A stretch of 64,000 nucleotides of DNA from PKWO01 sp036384915 (GCA_036384915.1 DASVLJ010000015.1:112457-176456); one strand, 5' to 3'. Counted from the first letter of the stretch, positions 26,875 to 36,299 are shown. A program made the numbers and translations. Notes: generated from the sequence alone by a model not told the origin.

Positions 26875-28032
26875 ATGCCCTCCAACATTTCCTTTCCCGC
26901 CGAGCATCCGATTCTTCCCGTCCACGCGGAAGACGCGCCGGCGGCCGGTTCTCATGCCTCGAACCCGCTATCGTCGCCGCCATCGTCGCCGGCCTCGCCT
27001 CGGCGCCAGCATGCGGCGCTCGACATGCTTCCGCGCCGGCCTGGTGCGTCGGGAGGCGCCGAGCCGTCTGGACCGATGCGCTTCCCCGCGCGGCTCCCCG
27101 CACGTCTCCCTTTTGTCAGGGATGCCCGAAGCGAAGGGCCGCATTCCATTCCTTCGGCCGTGCAGATCGATTCGGACACGAATTGGGGCGGCCAGCTCCA
27201 GCCGGAGCTGAAGGCGGCGCTCGCGGCCAGAACCAGCCAAGGTGCGGCGTTTCTGACCCACTTCAGCGACGAAGACATGAAGCGCTGGGACGGTGCCTGC
27301 AATGGGCAATGCCATATCTGGATGCGCCTGCGCGAAGCCAACCCGTCGGCTTCCGCGGCGGATCGGCTCAATGCCCTGGGCTCGTTCGAAGGCTCGGTGC
27401 ACGCCGAAATCCATCAGCGCGCCTACAGCGACAACAGACAGGCCGATTTCAGTATTGCGAGGTTATTCGGCGTCGACGCATGGAGCGCCAAGCCCGGGAC
27501 CGGCGATGCGATGTACACCAAGGACATCAATGACCTCAACCGCATGGCGCTGCACGTCAATTCGCATTCCGGGTTGAGCATGGATGCGCTGCCGCGGGCC
27601 CTGGGAGAGGTTTCCGGTTACGCGGTTCTGCGTCTCGATCTTCAAGGTTCCCGCGCGCCGCGCCACACGTGGGCGGTTCACAATGCGGGCCAGGGGCATC
27701 TTGTCTTGTTCGATCCCAATTATGGCGAGTTTCATGTAGAGCATGCCCGCTTGCCCGATTTTCTCAAGGCACTGAACAGACAGATCGAGATGGAGCTGGG
27801 GAGCGGCGTCGCGCGTATCGACATCGCGCCTTGCATCGTCGATCCCGCGTTCGAGGACACGCCGGCGGCGGCATTGTGCCGTACCCTGGCCGATGGCGCA
27901 TCGCCCGCGCCGGATGCCCGCGAGGAGGCAAGCCAATCTAGCGGCACAGTTGCCGGGCATGCCGTGGAGGCGCACCCGGCAAGCGGGCCCGGGTTACGCA
28001 GGCGTGCCGGACGGAGCGGGTCAGAGGATTAG
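26875..28032 (+). CDS. YopT/AvrPphB-family cysteine protease, probable type III effector
   Basis: 385 aa from the ATG at 26875, just downstream of the hrp-type promoter; a longer ORF from 26719 would run through that promoter and is unlikely. The N-terminal 120 residues are Pro/Ser/Ala-rich and disordered, as expected of a secretion signal. The C58 peptidase triad appears in order and spacing: Cys142 in GACNGQCHIWMRL, His264 in RHTWAVHN, and Asp280 in LFDPNYGEF. YopT cleaves prenylated Rho GTPases and AvrPphB cleaves a plant receptor-like kinase; the target here is unknown. The usual hydrophobic residue after CxG is Gln here (CNGQ), a small departure from the common CxGL pattern. Confidence 0.85.
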   Translation: MPSNISFPAEHPILPVHAEDAPAAGSHASNPLSSPPSSPASPRRQHAALDMLPRRPGASGGAEPSGPMRFPARLPARLPFVRDARSEGPHSIPSAVQIDSDTNWGGQLQPELKAALAARTSQGAAFLTHFSDEDMKRWDGACNGQCHIWMRLREANPSASAADRLNALGSFEGSVHAEIHQRAYSDNRQADFSIARLFGVDAWSAKPGTGDAMYTKDINDLNRMALHVNSHSGLSMDALPRALGEVSGYAVLRLDLQGSRAPRHTWAVHNAGQGHLVLFDPNYGEFHVEHARLPDFLKALNRQIEMELGSGVARIDIAPCIVDPAFEDTPAAALCRTLADGASPAPDAREEASQSSGTVAGHAVEAHPASGPGLRRRAGRSGSED

Positions 28033-28074
28033 CGTAGCGTTCTCTGGCGCAGGTCCGGCTTTGGGGAAATCCGC

Positions 28075-29889
28075 CTATTTACCGACCGGCGCGCCATACA
28101 AGGCCTTTGCCGGATCCGGGTCTTGCATCTGCTGGTCGATCACGCCTTGGGCGTTTTCCAGGCCCGCGTTATATGCCACCCTTTGCATGACGCTTTCGTT
28201 GTCGATGGTCCATTCCTTGAATGCGGAATTGAATTCGGTATTGGATGCGGGTTCGTTGCGCATTTCCGCGAGAATGGCGGATTGGCTGAGGCCGGCGTCG
28301 AGGCTGTTTTGCCAGCCCGTTGCCCACGCTGCCGCCTTGGGAGAACGGGTGTTGCGAATCATCGATCGCAAAATGCTCTCTGCCTTGACCCCGTCGCCCT
28401 GGTAGGCCAGAGACAGTGCGGCAGACCTGGCCAGGGCCGGTATCTCGCGGTTGTCCTGCCACGCCGAAATGACGCCGTCCAATGCCGCCGCGTCGGGGGC
28501 GCCGGCAAGAACTTCGCTGCGCAGGAAGGCCAGGGCGGCTTCGGGAGATTTTGGATTCATGCCGCGGGCGCGCAACAGCCGGTTCCGGGAAGCGTCAAGA
28601 TAAGATCGCCTGGCCGCGCCGTCGCTTTGTTCGGCCAGGCGCAGATTGGCCATGCCGGATAGATAAACCGCATCGAAGCCGCCCTTGCCTTGCTCGATGG
28701 CTTTGTCCAGGTAAGGCAGGGCGTCTTGCGCCTTGCCCCAATCGACCTGGGCCCGGCTCAAGGCCAGATGGGCGGCATCGCTGCCCGGAAATTTTGCCGC
28801 TTCGGCCGCGAGAGCGTGCAGCAGCGCTTCGCCCTCGCGCTGGTTCGGGCAGGATTTCAGCTTGGCTTCGCCGATCAGGAATTCGCCGGCCGATTGCGAC
28901 AGACTGCTGAAACCGACGTTGGCTATCGGCAGGGAAGGCAGATCGACTTCCAGGACCTGGATCGAATTGAGGTGATAGCGCCACATGGCGTTGGAAAGGT
29001 CCTTCACCTTCATGCCAAAGGCTTCCTCAAACGCTTGCGCCGGCGCCGTATCGCGGTGGACCAGTTTCAGGTAGTTGCGCATGCGCGTGCGCCTGTCTTC
29101 CGATGACATCATGTAGTGCGTCAAGAGCCAGGATTTCGCCTCGAACTCCAATTGCGCACCTGCGGGGCCCGCGTAGTTCTTGTTCTCCCGGCCGTCCGGT
29201 TCGAGGATGTCGAGGTAGGTGAGGCTGTAGCGGTGGCCGTCGTCGAGAAATTTGAGGTAGCTGCCGACGTTCGTCGGCATTCTGCCAAGCACCATCCGCT
29301 TGCTTGAGAAGCGCACGCTGGAAAAATATTGCGCAAACCCTTCGATGAACGAGACAGGCATGCGGATATCGGTATGGCGATAGAGGAAATGCCGCGCGTA
29401 GGCCTCGAATATGTAGGAAAGGCTGTCGTCCAGCGGGTGCTTGACGAGCTGTTCGTTGCTCAATTCCGCAATGCGGCCCAGTTGCACGCCCAGGCCCTGC
29501 ACGCCGGCCGTGCAACTGTTATAGAGCCCGATTGCATCCGCCGGCCGGTCCGCCGCGATCACGTTGAAACCGTTGACGCGGTCGTTGAAGTAAAGCGTGA
29601 GCTTCGGTTCCGGCTCGGCGGTTTTGATGTAGTCCCTGGTGTAAATCCGCAGCAGATAATCCAGCCGTTCGAGATTATCCAGGAGTATTGCCACGTTTTT
29701 TTCCGTCGTATCGGAATAGACGATGAAATGCTGGCTTTCCGCGCGAAACCAGTCCGACACATTTTTCTGCCCCAGAATCACAACGCTTGGCGTCGGCACA
29801 CTCTGGACGGTTTCCTGTGCGCCTGCGTGGAGTCCAGGGAACAAAAGGATTGTTGCTGCAAGCCAGCGCACGGAAGATTTCTTCGTCAT
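28075..29889 (-). CDS. Secreted TPR-containing protein, metalloprotease-like N-terminal part
   Basis: 604 aa with a signal peptide (about 1-24, ending HAGAQE). The N-terminal half has the layout seen in DUF1570-like peptidase-fold proteins: FRAESQHFIVYSDTTEK, a long helical region, FIEGFAQYFSSVRF and WLLTHYMM, but without an HExxH zinc motif (the equivalent place reads EAYARHFLYRH), so it is probably not an active protease. The C-terminal half is built of helical TPR-like repeats (HLALSRAQVDWGKAQDALPYLDKA and following). It lies between the cysteine-protease effector and a periplasmic binding protein, on the minus strand. Function unknown. Confidence 0.7.
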   Translation of the reverse strand: MTKKSSVRWLAATILLFPGLHAGAQETVQSVPTPSVVILGQKNVSDWFRAESQHFIVYSDTTEKNVAILLDNLERLDYLLRIYTRDYIKTAEPEPKLTLYFNDRVNGFNVIAADRPADAIGLYNSCTAGVQGLGVQLGRIAELSNEQLVKHPLDDSLSYIFEAYARHFLYRHTDIRMPVSFIEGFAQYFSSVRFSSKRMVLGRMPTNVGSYLKFLDDGHRYSLTYLDILEPDGRENKNYAGPAGAQLEFEAKSWLLTHYMMSSEDRRTRMRNYLKLVHRDTAPAQAFEEAFGMKVKDLSNAMWRYHLNSIQVLEVDLPSLPIANVGFSSLSQSAGEFLIGEAKLKSCPNQREGEALLHALAAEAAKFPGSDAAHLALSRAQVDWGKAQDALPYLDKAIEQGKGGFDAVYLSGMANLRLAEQSDGAARRSYLDASRNRLLRARGMNPKSPEAALAFLRSEVLAGAPDAAALDGVISAWQDNREIPALARSAALSLAYQGDGVKAESILRSMIRNTRSPKAAAWATGWQNSLDAGLSQSAILAEMRNEPASNTEFNSAFKEWTIDNESVMQRVAYNAGLENAQGVIDQQMQDPDPAKALYGAPVGK

Positions 29890-30061
29890 CGGGGTCTCTA
29901 TCTTGTTGGACGCCGATTGCCGGCGGGGATTTGTAGAAATGTATTATACGGCAGCGTCTCCCGGATTTTGAATGGCTCGCCGCAGGAGGGAGGCGCTTGT
30001 TTCGCGATCCGGGCTAAATATGAAACCGGCCGTTCCGGCGCCGATTGTTAAATGTAAAAAC

Positions 30062-30955
30062 TCATGGCTTGAACCACAAGCCGCTTTCGTCAACAGGCGT
30101 CTCGCCGGGAAGCAGCGGATTGGCCAGTTCAAGCACAGTGCGCTTGCGCAGGCCGGCACGGAGGATATTGTTTCCGTAGTAGCGTTGGAACAGCTTGTCG
30201 AACGAGCCGTCGCGGATGGCCAGGCGCAGGCCCTGCTCGGTCCGCTTTTCCAGCGGAAGATTGTCTTTCTTGACGAAAAAATAGATGCACGAAGGATAGT
30301 GCAGGGCGAGCGTGGTTTCGACTTCGATGCCGAGGCCGCGATGCCGTTCCTGCTCGTCCCAGATTTCTGTGACGGAGCGGGGGAAATACTGGAAGCGGTC
30401 GGCCTCAAGCATGTGGAACAAGCCGTCGTAGGTTTCGCCTGTTTTCACTTTCAAGCCGTTGGCGCGCAGCACGGCGACGTCGGGCCAATCATGTTCCTGG
30501 CCTGCCGCATAGGCTTGGAGTTGGGGCAGGGAGTGAACGGCGCCGAAGGCATCGCGGTCCCGGTTGTTGATCAGGAGCAGGCGCCAGCCGAGCAAGCCCT
30601 TGTCGATCGGGATGCGGATAGGCCGCAGCGTCTTTTCGCGTTCGCGCGTGGTCATCGACCAGGCAACGTCGATGTCGCCGCCTTTTTCCAGCTGCAACAG
30701 CACGCGGGATTGTTCCATCGGAAACTTATAAGGCGCGAGTTCGTAGGCCGCGCCGGATTTGTCCAGCGCCAGCCGCAGCAACTCGATAATGTAGCTGCCG
30801 CGACTGTCGCTGCCGGCCTCCGGCGCCGGATAAACGATACGCACTGGTGCGGCTGACGCGGCGAAGACGCTTGACACCGGCAGCACCGCAAGCGCTGCCA
30901 TTAGCAAGTATCTCCGTGCAATGCCGCTGAGCCAGCGGCCGGGAATCCAAGTCAT
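30062..30955 (-). CDS. Periplasmic solute-binding-like protein (SBP family 3 type)
   Basis: 297 aa from the ATG at 30955 (CAAGGAAC upstream); an upstream ATG at 30985 adds ten residues. A signal peptide (to about residue 35, SSVFAASA) precedes a two-lobed amino-acid-binding-protein-like fold: VRIVYPAPEAGSDSRGSYIIELLRLAL, GDIDVAWSMTTREREKTLRP, then CIYFFVKKDNLPLEKRTEQGLRLAI and FDKLFQRYYGNNI. No ABC transporter genes are adjacent. Similar solitary proteins are common in betaproteobacteria and may act as sensors or lack a transport partner. Ligand unknown. Confidence 0.75.
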   Translation of the reverse strand: MTWIPGRWLSGIARRYLLMAALAVLPVSSVFAASAAPVRIVYPAPEAGSDSRGSYIIELLRLALDKSGAAYELAPYKFPMEQSRVLLQLEKGGDIDVAWSMTTREREKTLRPIRIPIDKGLLGWRLLLINNRDRDAFGAVHSLPQLQAYAAGQEHDWPDVAVLRANGLKVKTGETYDGLFHMLEADRFQYFPRSVTEIWDEQERHRGLGIEVETTLALHYPSCIYFFVKKDNLPLEKRTEQGLRLAIRDGSFDKLFQRYYGNNILRAGLRKRTVLELANPLLPGETPVDESGLWFKP

Positions 30956-31091
30956 GGTCGATTGTTCCTTGGATTGGCATGTCAAACAAAACTGTTCGAC
31001 CGATTTTACTCAAAGTCGGGGCCTTAGCCAACAATATCGCGCGAGGCATGATGCGCTGGACACGGTGCTTCGGATAGCAGTTGAGTGAGAG

Positions 31092-33275
31092 CTAAGACCG
31101 CGCTGCCATCCAGTCGCGCAAGTCCTTGAACAGGTCCCCCGTGACGTCGCCCCGGTGGACCTTTTCGAACCGGTGGAGCTCGCCCGTGATTTGCGCGTAT
31201 TTCTCGTAGTTGGCGCCGAGATTCTTTTGTTCGTTCGTTTTCACGTGCGCGGCGGTGAAGGCGCGGTAGGGCTGCTTCAGCAGGTCCTCGACCCGTATCG
31301 ATTTGTTCGAATGAAGATGCAGGAAGATCGGCGGCACGCGTTCCCCGGTGGACAGGGGTTTGGGCTGGATGCGGATTTCGTAGAGCGATTCCGTATCCGA
31401 GCGCAGCCGCACGGGCGTGCCGACTTCCTGGATCTGGTCCGTCTTCAGCAACTGGCTGATGTATTTCCCGCGGGGGTAGCGGTGGCTCTTGAGCGCGTCG
31501 ATTTGCTGCGTGTCGATGCGCTGCTCCACCAGTTCCATCGCTTTCAGCCTGTTTTCCAGTTCCTTGATCGCGCCGGGTTCAACAGTGCCTGATTGGGCGG
31601 CAGCCTTGCTTGCGGCGCGCAGGCGGTCGGTGTCGCCGAACCAGCGGTGCGCCTGCAAACGGATCGCTTTGGCGCTGTCGATAGGGTCGCACTTTGGCCC
31701 GCGCATCGCCTCGATTCCCCTGACACTTCGCCCCATTATCCGCGCGATGGCGGCGACGTCGCCGCCGGCACGCATTGCCGTTTCGTAGTCGAGCGGGCTT
31801 TTTTTCAAGGTGCGCTCGATCAGGCCTCGCACGCCGTCATGGGCCGGCGCCGGCGATCCCCCCGTTTTTTCCAGGCCGGAAGATGTCGATGCTGCGGCAT
31901 CGACGCGCGCCGCCGGCGCGGCTTCCGCCGGTTTGGCCTGCGCCTTTTGGACGGGCGCCGGCGTGGAACCGCCTCCCGCGTGCGCTGGTTTTGCCAGCTT
32001 CTTGCCTCGCAGCTTCTTGCCTTTGCCCGAAGCCTTTTTGTCCGCCTTTGCCGGCGCGGCTTCCGCATCTGCCGAGCTTGCGGACGCGGTCTTTTCCGCG
32101 GCAGGCTGGTCGATTTGCTCGGGCGGCGTTTCGGGCCGCGGCTCAGGCTGGACCTCGTCCATGTCCAGTTCGTAGGCATCGCGCATGCCGGCCTGGTAGG
32201 ACGAAAGCGCGCGGGCCATTTCCAGGGAAGATTGCCACAGCGGTGCATTTTCCTGCGTGTTGGGCATGGCGACGGCATCGAGACAGAACGCTTCCGCAGC
32301 CGCGTTGAGTTCCTCGCCGAACGCTGCGATGCGCGCTTTGTATTCGGAGCGAAGTTCCGGGGGGAGTGCGGCGGCGCTCTCTAGCGCGGTCATCGCCTCC
32401 TTGGTTCCGGCCCGGTGGCTGCGCATGATCTGCATAAGCTGCATCACGCGCTCGGTGAGCGGGCGCGCTTCCGGCGTGCCCGAACGCATGCACAGCATGA
32501 ACAGGCGGTCGACGTTGACGAGAATTTCGTGGCCTGCGATGGACATCAAGGCGAGCTTCGCGCGGGTCACACCCGCCTTCATGGACGGCAACTGCGCCAG
32601 CATGGTTGGATGCGCGCCGGGTTGTCCGCACTCGTGAATGAACTGGTTCGGAACGGCCATACGTTCCACGATATCCGCGCGCATGTCCTGGAGCTCCGCC
32701 AATGCCTTGCTCATGGCGCTCAGTTCCTCGTGTGTCTGGACGGATACGCCGGCGGGCGCCGCTCCTTTCCATGACCACTGATAGACGCCGTCGGCCTTGA
32801 CGCTCACGCCGTATTCTGCCGACTGGGCCAGGCGTACCTTCAGGTTGGCCTTGATGTCCGCGTGCTGGTCCGCGCCGATTTTTCCGTCCAGGCCTTCCAA
32901 TCCTTTCAAGCCGGACCTGGCCGATTGCATGCCCCGTTCGGCCAAGTCCAGGCGCTGCGCCGTGGTTGTTCGGGCGCTGCCGGTCAGTTTCTCCCAGACT
33001 TCGCCATACTTGAGCGCAGCCTTCACCGCCTTCTCATCGGCTTCGACGCTTGCCAGGATGATCTGCGCCATCTGCGCTGGTACCACCGTGGGCCGCTGCC
33101 CCCCGGTGCCGCCCGATCGCCGCTGGGGAAGATTTCCCAAAACGCCGGACGCTCTTGTCGCATTCCCCGTGGCGCTCGTGCGGGAGCTTTCGCCGCCCGT
33201 GCCTGTCTGGCTCGGCGGGGCGACCGGCACTTCCGCCGTGGGTACGTGGCGATCGCCGATTCTTCCGCTGGACAT
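31092..33275 (-). CDS. Candidate type III effector, 727 aa
   Basis: No signal peptide. The N-terminal 60 residues are Ser/Thr/Gly/Pro-rich. A helical region (about 65-370) follows, then a low-complexity Lys/Ala/Pro linker (about 385-480, KADKKASGKGKKLRGKKLAKP) and a C-terminal domain (about 490-727) with IFLHLHSNKSIRVEDLLKQP and AAHVKTNEQKNLGANYEKYA. Size and the C-terminal HLH-type text recall the XopP/RipH effector group, but I cannot confirm that without alignment. GGGGGAAAC precedes the start. It follows the chaperone-effector operon on the same strand after a 196-base gap with three hairpins and only an imperfect hrp box (TTCGG-N15-TTTGC, 33450-33427). Confidence 0.65.
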   Translation of the reverse strand: MSSGRIGDRHVPTAEVPVAPPSQTGTGGESSRTSATGNATRASGVLGNLPQRRSGGTGGQRPTVVPAQMAQIILASVEADEKAVKAALKYGEVWEKLTGSARTTTAQRLDLAERGMQSARSGLKGLEGLDGKIGADQHADIKANLKVRLAQSAEYGVSVKADGVYQWSWKGAAPAGVSVQTHEELSAMSKALAELQDMRADIVERMAVPNQFIHECGQPGAHPTMLAQLPSMKAGVTRAKLALMSIAGHEILVNVDRLFMLCMRSGTPEARPLTERVMQLMQIMRSHRAGTKEAMTALESAAALPPELRSEYKARIAAFGEELNAAAEAFCLDAVAMPNTQENAPLWQSSLEMARALSSYQAGMRDAYELDMDEVQPEPRPETPPEQIDQPAAEKTASASSADAEAAPAKADKKASGKGKKLRGKKLAKPAHAGGGSTPAPVQKAQAKPAEAAPAARVDAAASTSSGLEKTGGSPAPAHDGVRGLIERTLKKSPLDYETAMRAGGDVAAIARIMGRSVRGIEAMRGPKCDPIDSAKAIRLQAHRWFGDTDRLRAASKAAAQSGTVEPGAIKELENRLKAMELVEQRIDTQQIDALKSHRYPRGKYISQLLKTDQIQEVGTPVRLRSDTESLYEIRIQPKPLSTGERVPPIFLHLHSNKSIRVEDLLKQPYRAFTAAHVKTNEQKNLGANYEKYAQITGELHRFEKVHRGDVTGDLFKDLRDWMAARS

Positions 33276-33306
33276 AATGTTTCCCCCCGATGAAAAAAAT
33301 GAGAAT

Positions 33307-33380
33307 GGCCCGGCGTCGCATGCCGGGCCCGTCGTGACGGCCCGTCAGGGCCGTTCGGCTACTGCGCGGCATGCCCGCGC
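33307..33380 (-). repeat. Three successive hairpins upstream of the 727-aa gene
   Basis: Stem 1 33307-33314/33322-33329 (8 bp), stem 2 33337-33343/33348-33354 (7 bp), stem 3 33364-33369/33375-33380 (6 bp), all perfect with loops of 4 to 7 bases. They lie in the leader of the effector gene and after the end of the preceding operon, so they may terminate or attenuate read-through transcription. Confidence 0.55.
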
Positions 33381-33471
33381 GGGGCCCGATTGTTCCAATA
33401 TACGCAAATGATGGCTTGTGCCTTGGCAAAATCGTGGAGCCGAAGCCGAAGCCGCCGCTTCACGCACAGCG

Positions 33472-34656
33472 CTAGCTGGGAATCAGCACGTGCAGGTTGC
33501 CGTCATGCGTCCCCGGGGCCGGCGGCAGGCCGAACTTGTCCAGGATCGCTGCCCAATTTTTGGTGTTGACGAGTTCCTTGAAACCCTCCGCCGACAGGCC
33601 ATAGGTTTCCGACCAGTCGAACAGCGAGATGTACTGCGCCGCGAGGTAAAAAAATTGATTGTCCGAAAAATCGGACGGGGCCGACGTGGCGCAGGGAAGG
33701 AAGCGGTGCTCGAGCTTGGCCAGGTCCACGTAGCGGAAGTCGACCCGCGAAGTGTCCATCGGCGGCAAGGATATCGTCCAGTCCATGTCGGCGCACAGCC
33801 GGTCCGGCCGGGTGCTGCCGAACAGGTCCCACAGCTCGGCCGTCATGGCTTGCATCGCAGCCGCGCCGCGTTCCGTATCGAGCACGAAATCGATGGGCTG
33901 CTCGCCGTTGCAGGGCAGGCCGGAGAGATAGGAAAGCCAGTTGGAGCCGATGCGCCGCTGTGCGGCGCTCAGCCATTTTTCGCGCATGAGCCAGGGGGCG
34001 ATGTCGTTCAGGCTGGCATCGCTTGCCGCTTCGAAGCCCTCGAAGGCGCTACGGAAATACGCCTTGGCCAGCCATTCGAGGAACTCTGGGCTGCGCACCG
34101 AAAAGTTGGGCGAAATGGTTCTTGCCTTATCGATGTCGGGGCGCTTCATGATGGTCGTCAGCGTCGTGAAGCGGCAATCGCTGCCGATGTCCTGCTTGAA
34201 GTCGGCATAGAGCAGGTACCAGAAATCGATGCTGACGGTCGCCACGACTTCGCTCATCATCAGCAGGTAGGCGAAGTCGCGGTTGCATGTGCCGCCGGCG
34301 AGCGCGCCCGGTTGTGCGCAATGCGGAAAATACGGCAGCAGGCGGGCGATGCACCAGACGTGCACGAAATCGTGCACGGCGAAAAATATCTCGTTCAGGC
34401 AGCTATCCACGTCGTCGATGAGCGGATGCGCGTCGGGGTTGAGAAATTTCTCCAGGTAGGTGTTCCTGCCATGGAACACTTTCTTCGCCAGCGGATTGAA
34501 CCCCGTCGTGGGAATGGGGATGATGTTCTTGTTATGCCAGGTGGTGTCGATTTCGCGGCGCGTCAGCGGCGCCTCCTGTTGTTGCTCGAAGACGAACTGC
34601 ACGAGCGGGTGATGCTCGTAGAGCCGCGATCTCAATTCCAGCGTCGTCATTTCCAT
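33472..34656 (-). CDS. Unrecognised 394-aa protein in the effector operon
   Basis: Start taken at the ATG at 34656, 55 bases after the stop of the preceding effector gene; an ATG at 34650 is equally possible. No signal peptide or membrane segment. Unlike its neighbours it is not Ser/Pro-rich and looks like a folded, aromatic-rich enzyme: HNKNIIPIPTTGFNPLAKKVFHGR, then CLNEIFFAVHDFVHVWCIARLLP, with a His-Asp-x-x-His pattern that could bind metal, and a C-terminal segment QFFYLAAQYISLFDW. I do not recognise the family. Its place at the end of a chaperone-effector operon suggests either a secreted enzyme or a cytoplasmic partner of the effectors. Confidence 0.65.
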   Translation of the reverse strand: MEMTTLELRSRLYEHHPLVQFVFEQQQEAPLTRREIDTTWHNKNIIPIPTTGFNPLAKKVFHGRNTYLEKFLNPDAHPLIDDVDSCLNEIFFAVHDFVHVWCIARLLPYFPHCAQPGALAGGTCNRDFAYLLMMSEVVATVSIDFWYLLYADFKQDIGSDCRFTTLTTIMKRPDIDKARTISPNFSVRSPEFLEWLAKAYFRSAFEGFEAASDASLNDIAPWLMREKWLSAAQRRIGSNWLSYLSGLPCNGEQPIDFVLDTERGAAAMQAMTAELWDLFGSTRPDRLCADMDWTISLPPMDTSRVDFRYVDLAKLEHRFLPCATSAPSDFSDNQFFYLAAQYISLFDWSETYGLSAEGFKELVNTKNWAAILDKFGLPPAPGTHDGNLHVLIPS

Positions 34657-34711
34657 CGGTTTTATCCAAGAATCCGGGTTCGGTTTTGCGTCATGTCGTC
34701 GGATCTGCGCG

Positions 34712-36268
34712 TCAGACTTGCTCGTCGGGATTCGCCTCGTGCTGTTGCGGCGGCGGGTCGATGTCGATCGCCACGTGGTCGCCGCCGGCGTTGTGATCGG
34801 CCGCATGCGGTTGCGCTTGCGACGCTTGGGGCCGCAGCAGGCTGGTGGCCTTGTCGATCGCGGCCGGCGCCATCACGTCGGCCGTTGTCCAGGCTGCGAA
34901 AACCGGCGCGGAAACGACGGTGTTGACGGTTTGCTTGACCGCCGCGATCACCGCCGGCGAGGCGCCCATCTTTTTTGCCGCCTTGCCGGCTGCGGTCTTG
35001 GCGGCCAGCACACCGGCAAAACCGCCGCCGAGCACGGCACCGCTCTTGATCAGGTCGGTGGCCCGGAACACGTCGCGCACCCCTTGCAAGGTATCGGTCG
35101 CGATGTCGCGCGGCAATGCGGCGGCGCGCTTCAGCCCGCCCTTGAGCTGCGTGCCCCAGCTGGCTTGCTTGAGCTGGTCGAACTGCGCTTCCCAATCTTC
35201 CCGGCCCAGGAGATAGGCCGCACCTTTGCGATGCCCCGATTCGTTGAAATGATTCATCACGAGATAGGCCGCGCCGCCGGCGACCGGCCCGCCGGCGGCG
35301 GCGATCCAGGAGTCGACGTTGGCGGCTTTTGCCGCACCCATGGTCGCCGTGGCGATCGGGCCGACGATCGTGCGCACGACGTTGCGCATCGAATAGGTCT
35401 GGAATGCGCCGCTGACTTCGGCCGCCAGCCTGCTCAGGGATGGTTTTTTGGCTTCCGCGGCCTCGGCCATGACCGGGCTCAGTTGCTCGGGCTTGGCCGT
35501 CATCCACTGGATATCTTCCTTGGCAGCGCGCTGCAAGACGGTGCCGCCTACGGTATCGGCGACGCCGGAGAGGCTGCCCACCACTGCGCCGGCCTGGGCC
35601 GGCGTCTTGGCGAAGGCGGTGAGTTTGGGAACGGCGTCGAAGAGGCGCGAGGCGACGCCGAACGGTACCGAAGTCGCGAAGCCCGAGGCGGCCAGCGAGA
35701 CCTGGTCGAAATGCCGGCCCTTGGACAGGGTTGCCAGCAGGCTTTCCGGCGTTTCCCCCTTCCGGTCCAGCGCCGCGGCGCGGTCGGCGATCAGCGCCTC
35801 GAATTGGGCGGCGTTTTCCTCGGTCATGTGCGGCGCGAAGATGTCGCGCAGCGTGTGGGCCAGGGCGGCACCGTTGGGGATGTCGATGTGGCTGCCGACA
35901 CTGGAGGCGGATCGCGTGAGCGCGGCATCGGAATGGGCCCATGGGAGCAGGGAGGACGGCACGCGCGAGCTGGAAATGTAGCCGTCGCTATGCACGGCCC
36001 CCTCGCCCAGGAGCGAGGTGGAGCTTGGCGACATTTGCAGGGTGTGATGGGACGAATGTCCGATTGCGCCTGCGCCGCCCTGGCCGCCCGCATTGATGCG
36101 GGTGCTCGAGCGCTGGGCAGGGGGCAAATCGTTCAAGCCCGCCAACGGGCCGGAGTGCCGTGCACTGGTGGATGGCGGCTCGGCCGCCTGCGGCGGCGCC
36201 GGCGTGTGCTCGGCAAGTTGCAAGTGCGCGGTTTCCGTGCCGGCCGTGGTTGACGATACGTTGAACAT
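34712..36268 (-). CDS. Candidate type III effector, 518 aa, with hydrophobic helices
   Basis: GAGGAG lies before the ATG. The N-terminal 130 residues are Ser/Pro/Thr/His-rich, typical of effector secretion signals. The rest is Ala/Gly-rich and helical, with several hydrophobic stretches (SLAASGFATSVPFGVASRLF, WIAAAGGPVAGGAAYLVMNHF, SGAVLGGGFAGVLAAKTAAG), suggesting insertion into a host membrane or a membrane-associated bundle. The C-terminus is acidic and His/Pro-rich. It starts 31 bases after the 582-aa gene, with which it shares the general plan. No family recognised. Confidence 0.65.
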   Translation of the reverse strand: MFNVSSTTAGTETAHLQLAEHTPAPPQAAEPPSTSARHSGPLAGLNDLPPAQRSSTRINAGGQGGAGAIGHSSHHTLQMSPSSTSLLGEGAVHSDGYISSSRVPSSLLPWAHSDAALTRSASSVGSHIDIPNGAALAHTLRDIFAPHMTEENAAQFEALIADRAAALDRKGETPESLLATLSKGRHFDQVSLAASGFATSVPFGVASRLFDAVPKLTAFAKTPAQAGAVVGSLSGVADTVGGTVLQRAAKEDIQWMTAKPEQLSPVMAEAAEAKKPSLSRLAAEVSGAFQTYSMRNVVRTIVGPIATATMGAAKAANVDSWIAAAGGPVAGGAAYLVMNHFNESGHRKGAAYLLGREDWEAQFDQLKQASWGTQLKGGLKRAAALPRDIATDTLQGVRDVFRATDLIKSGAVLGGGFAGVLAAKTAAGKAAKKMGASPAVIAAVKQTVNTVVSAPVFAAWTTADVMAPAAIDKATSLLRPQASQAQPHAADHNAGGDHVAIDIDPPPQQHEANPDEQV

Positions 36269-36299
36269 GAAAGACTCCTCGTTGTCCTATAAATGGGGG

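Noticed and set aside
33427..33450. Possible fifth hrp-type box (TTCGG-N15-TTTGC, minus strand)
   Set aside because: One core mismatch and no YANNNT box at 30-32 bases; kept only as a remark in the 727-aa gene entry.
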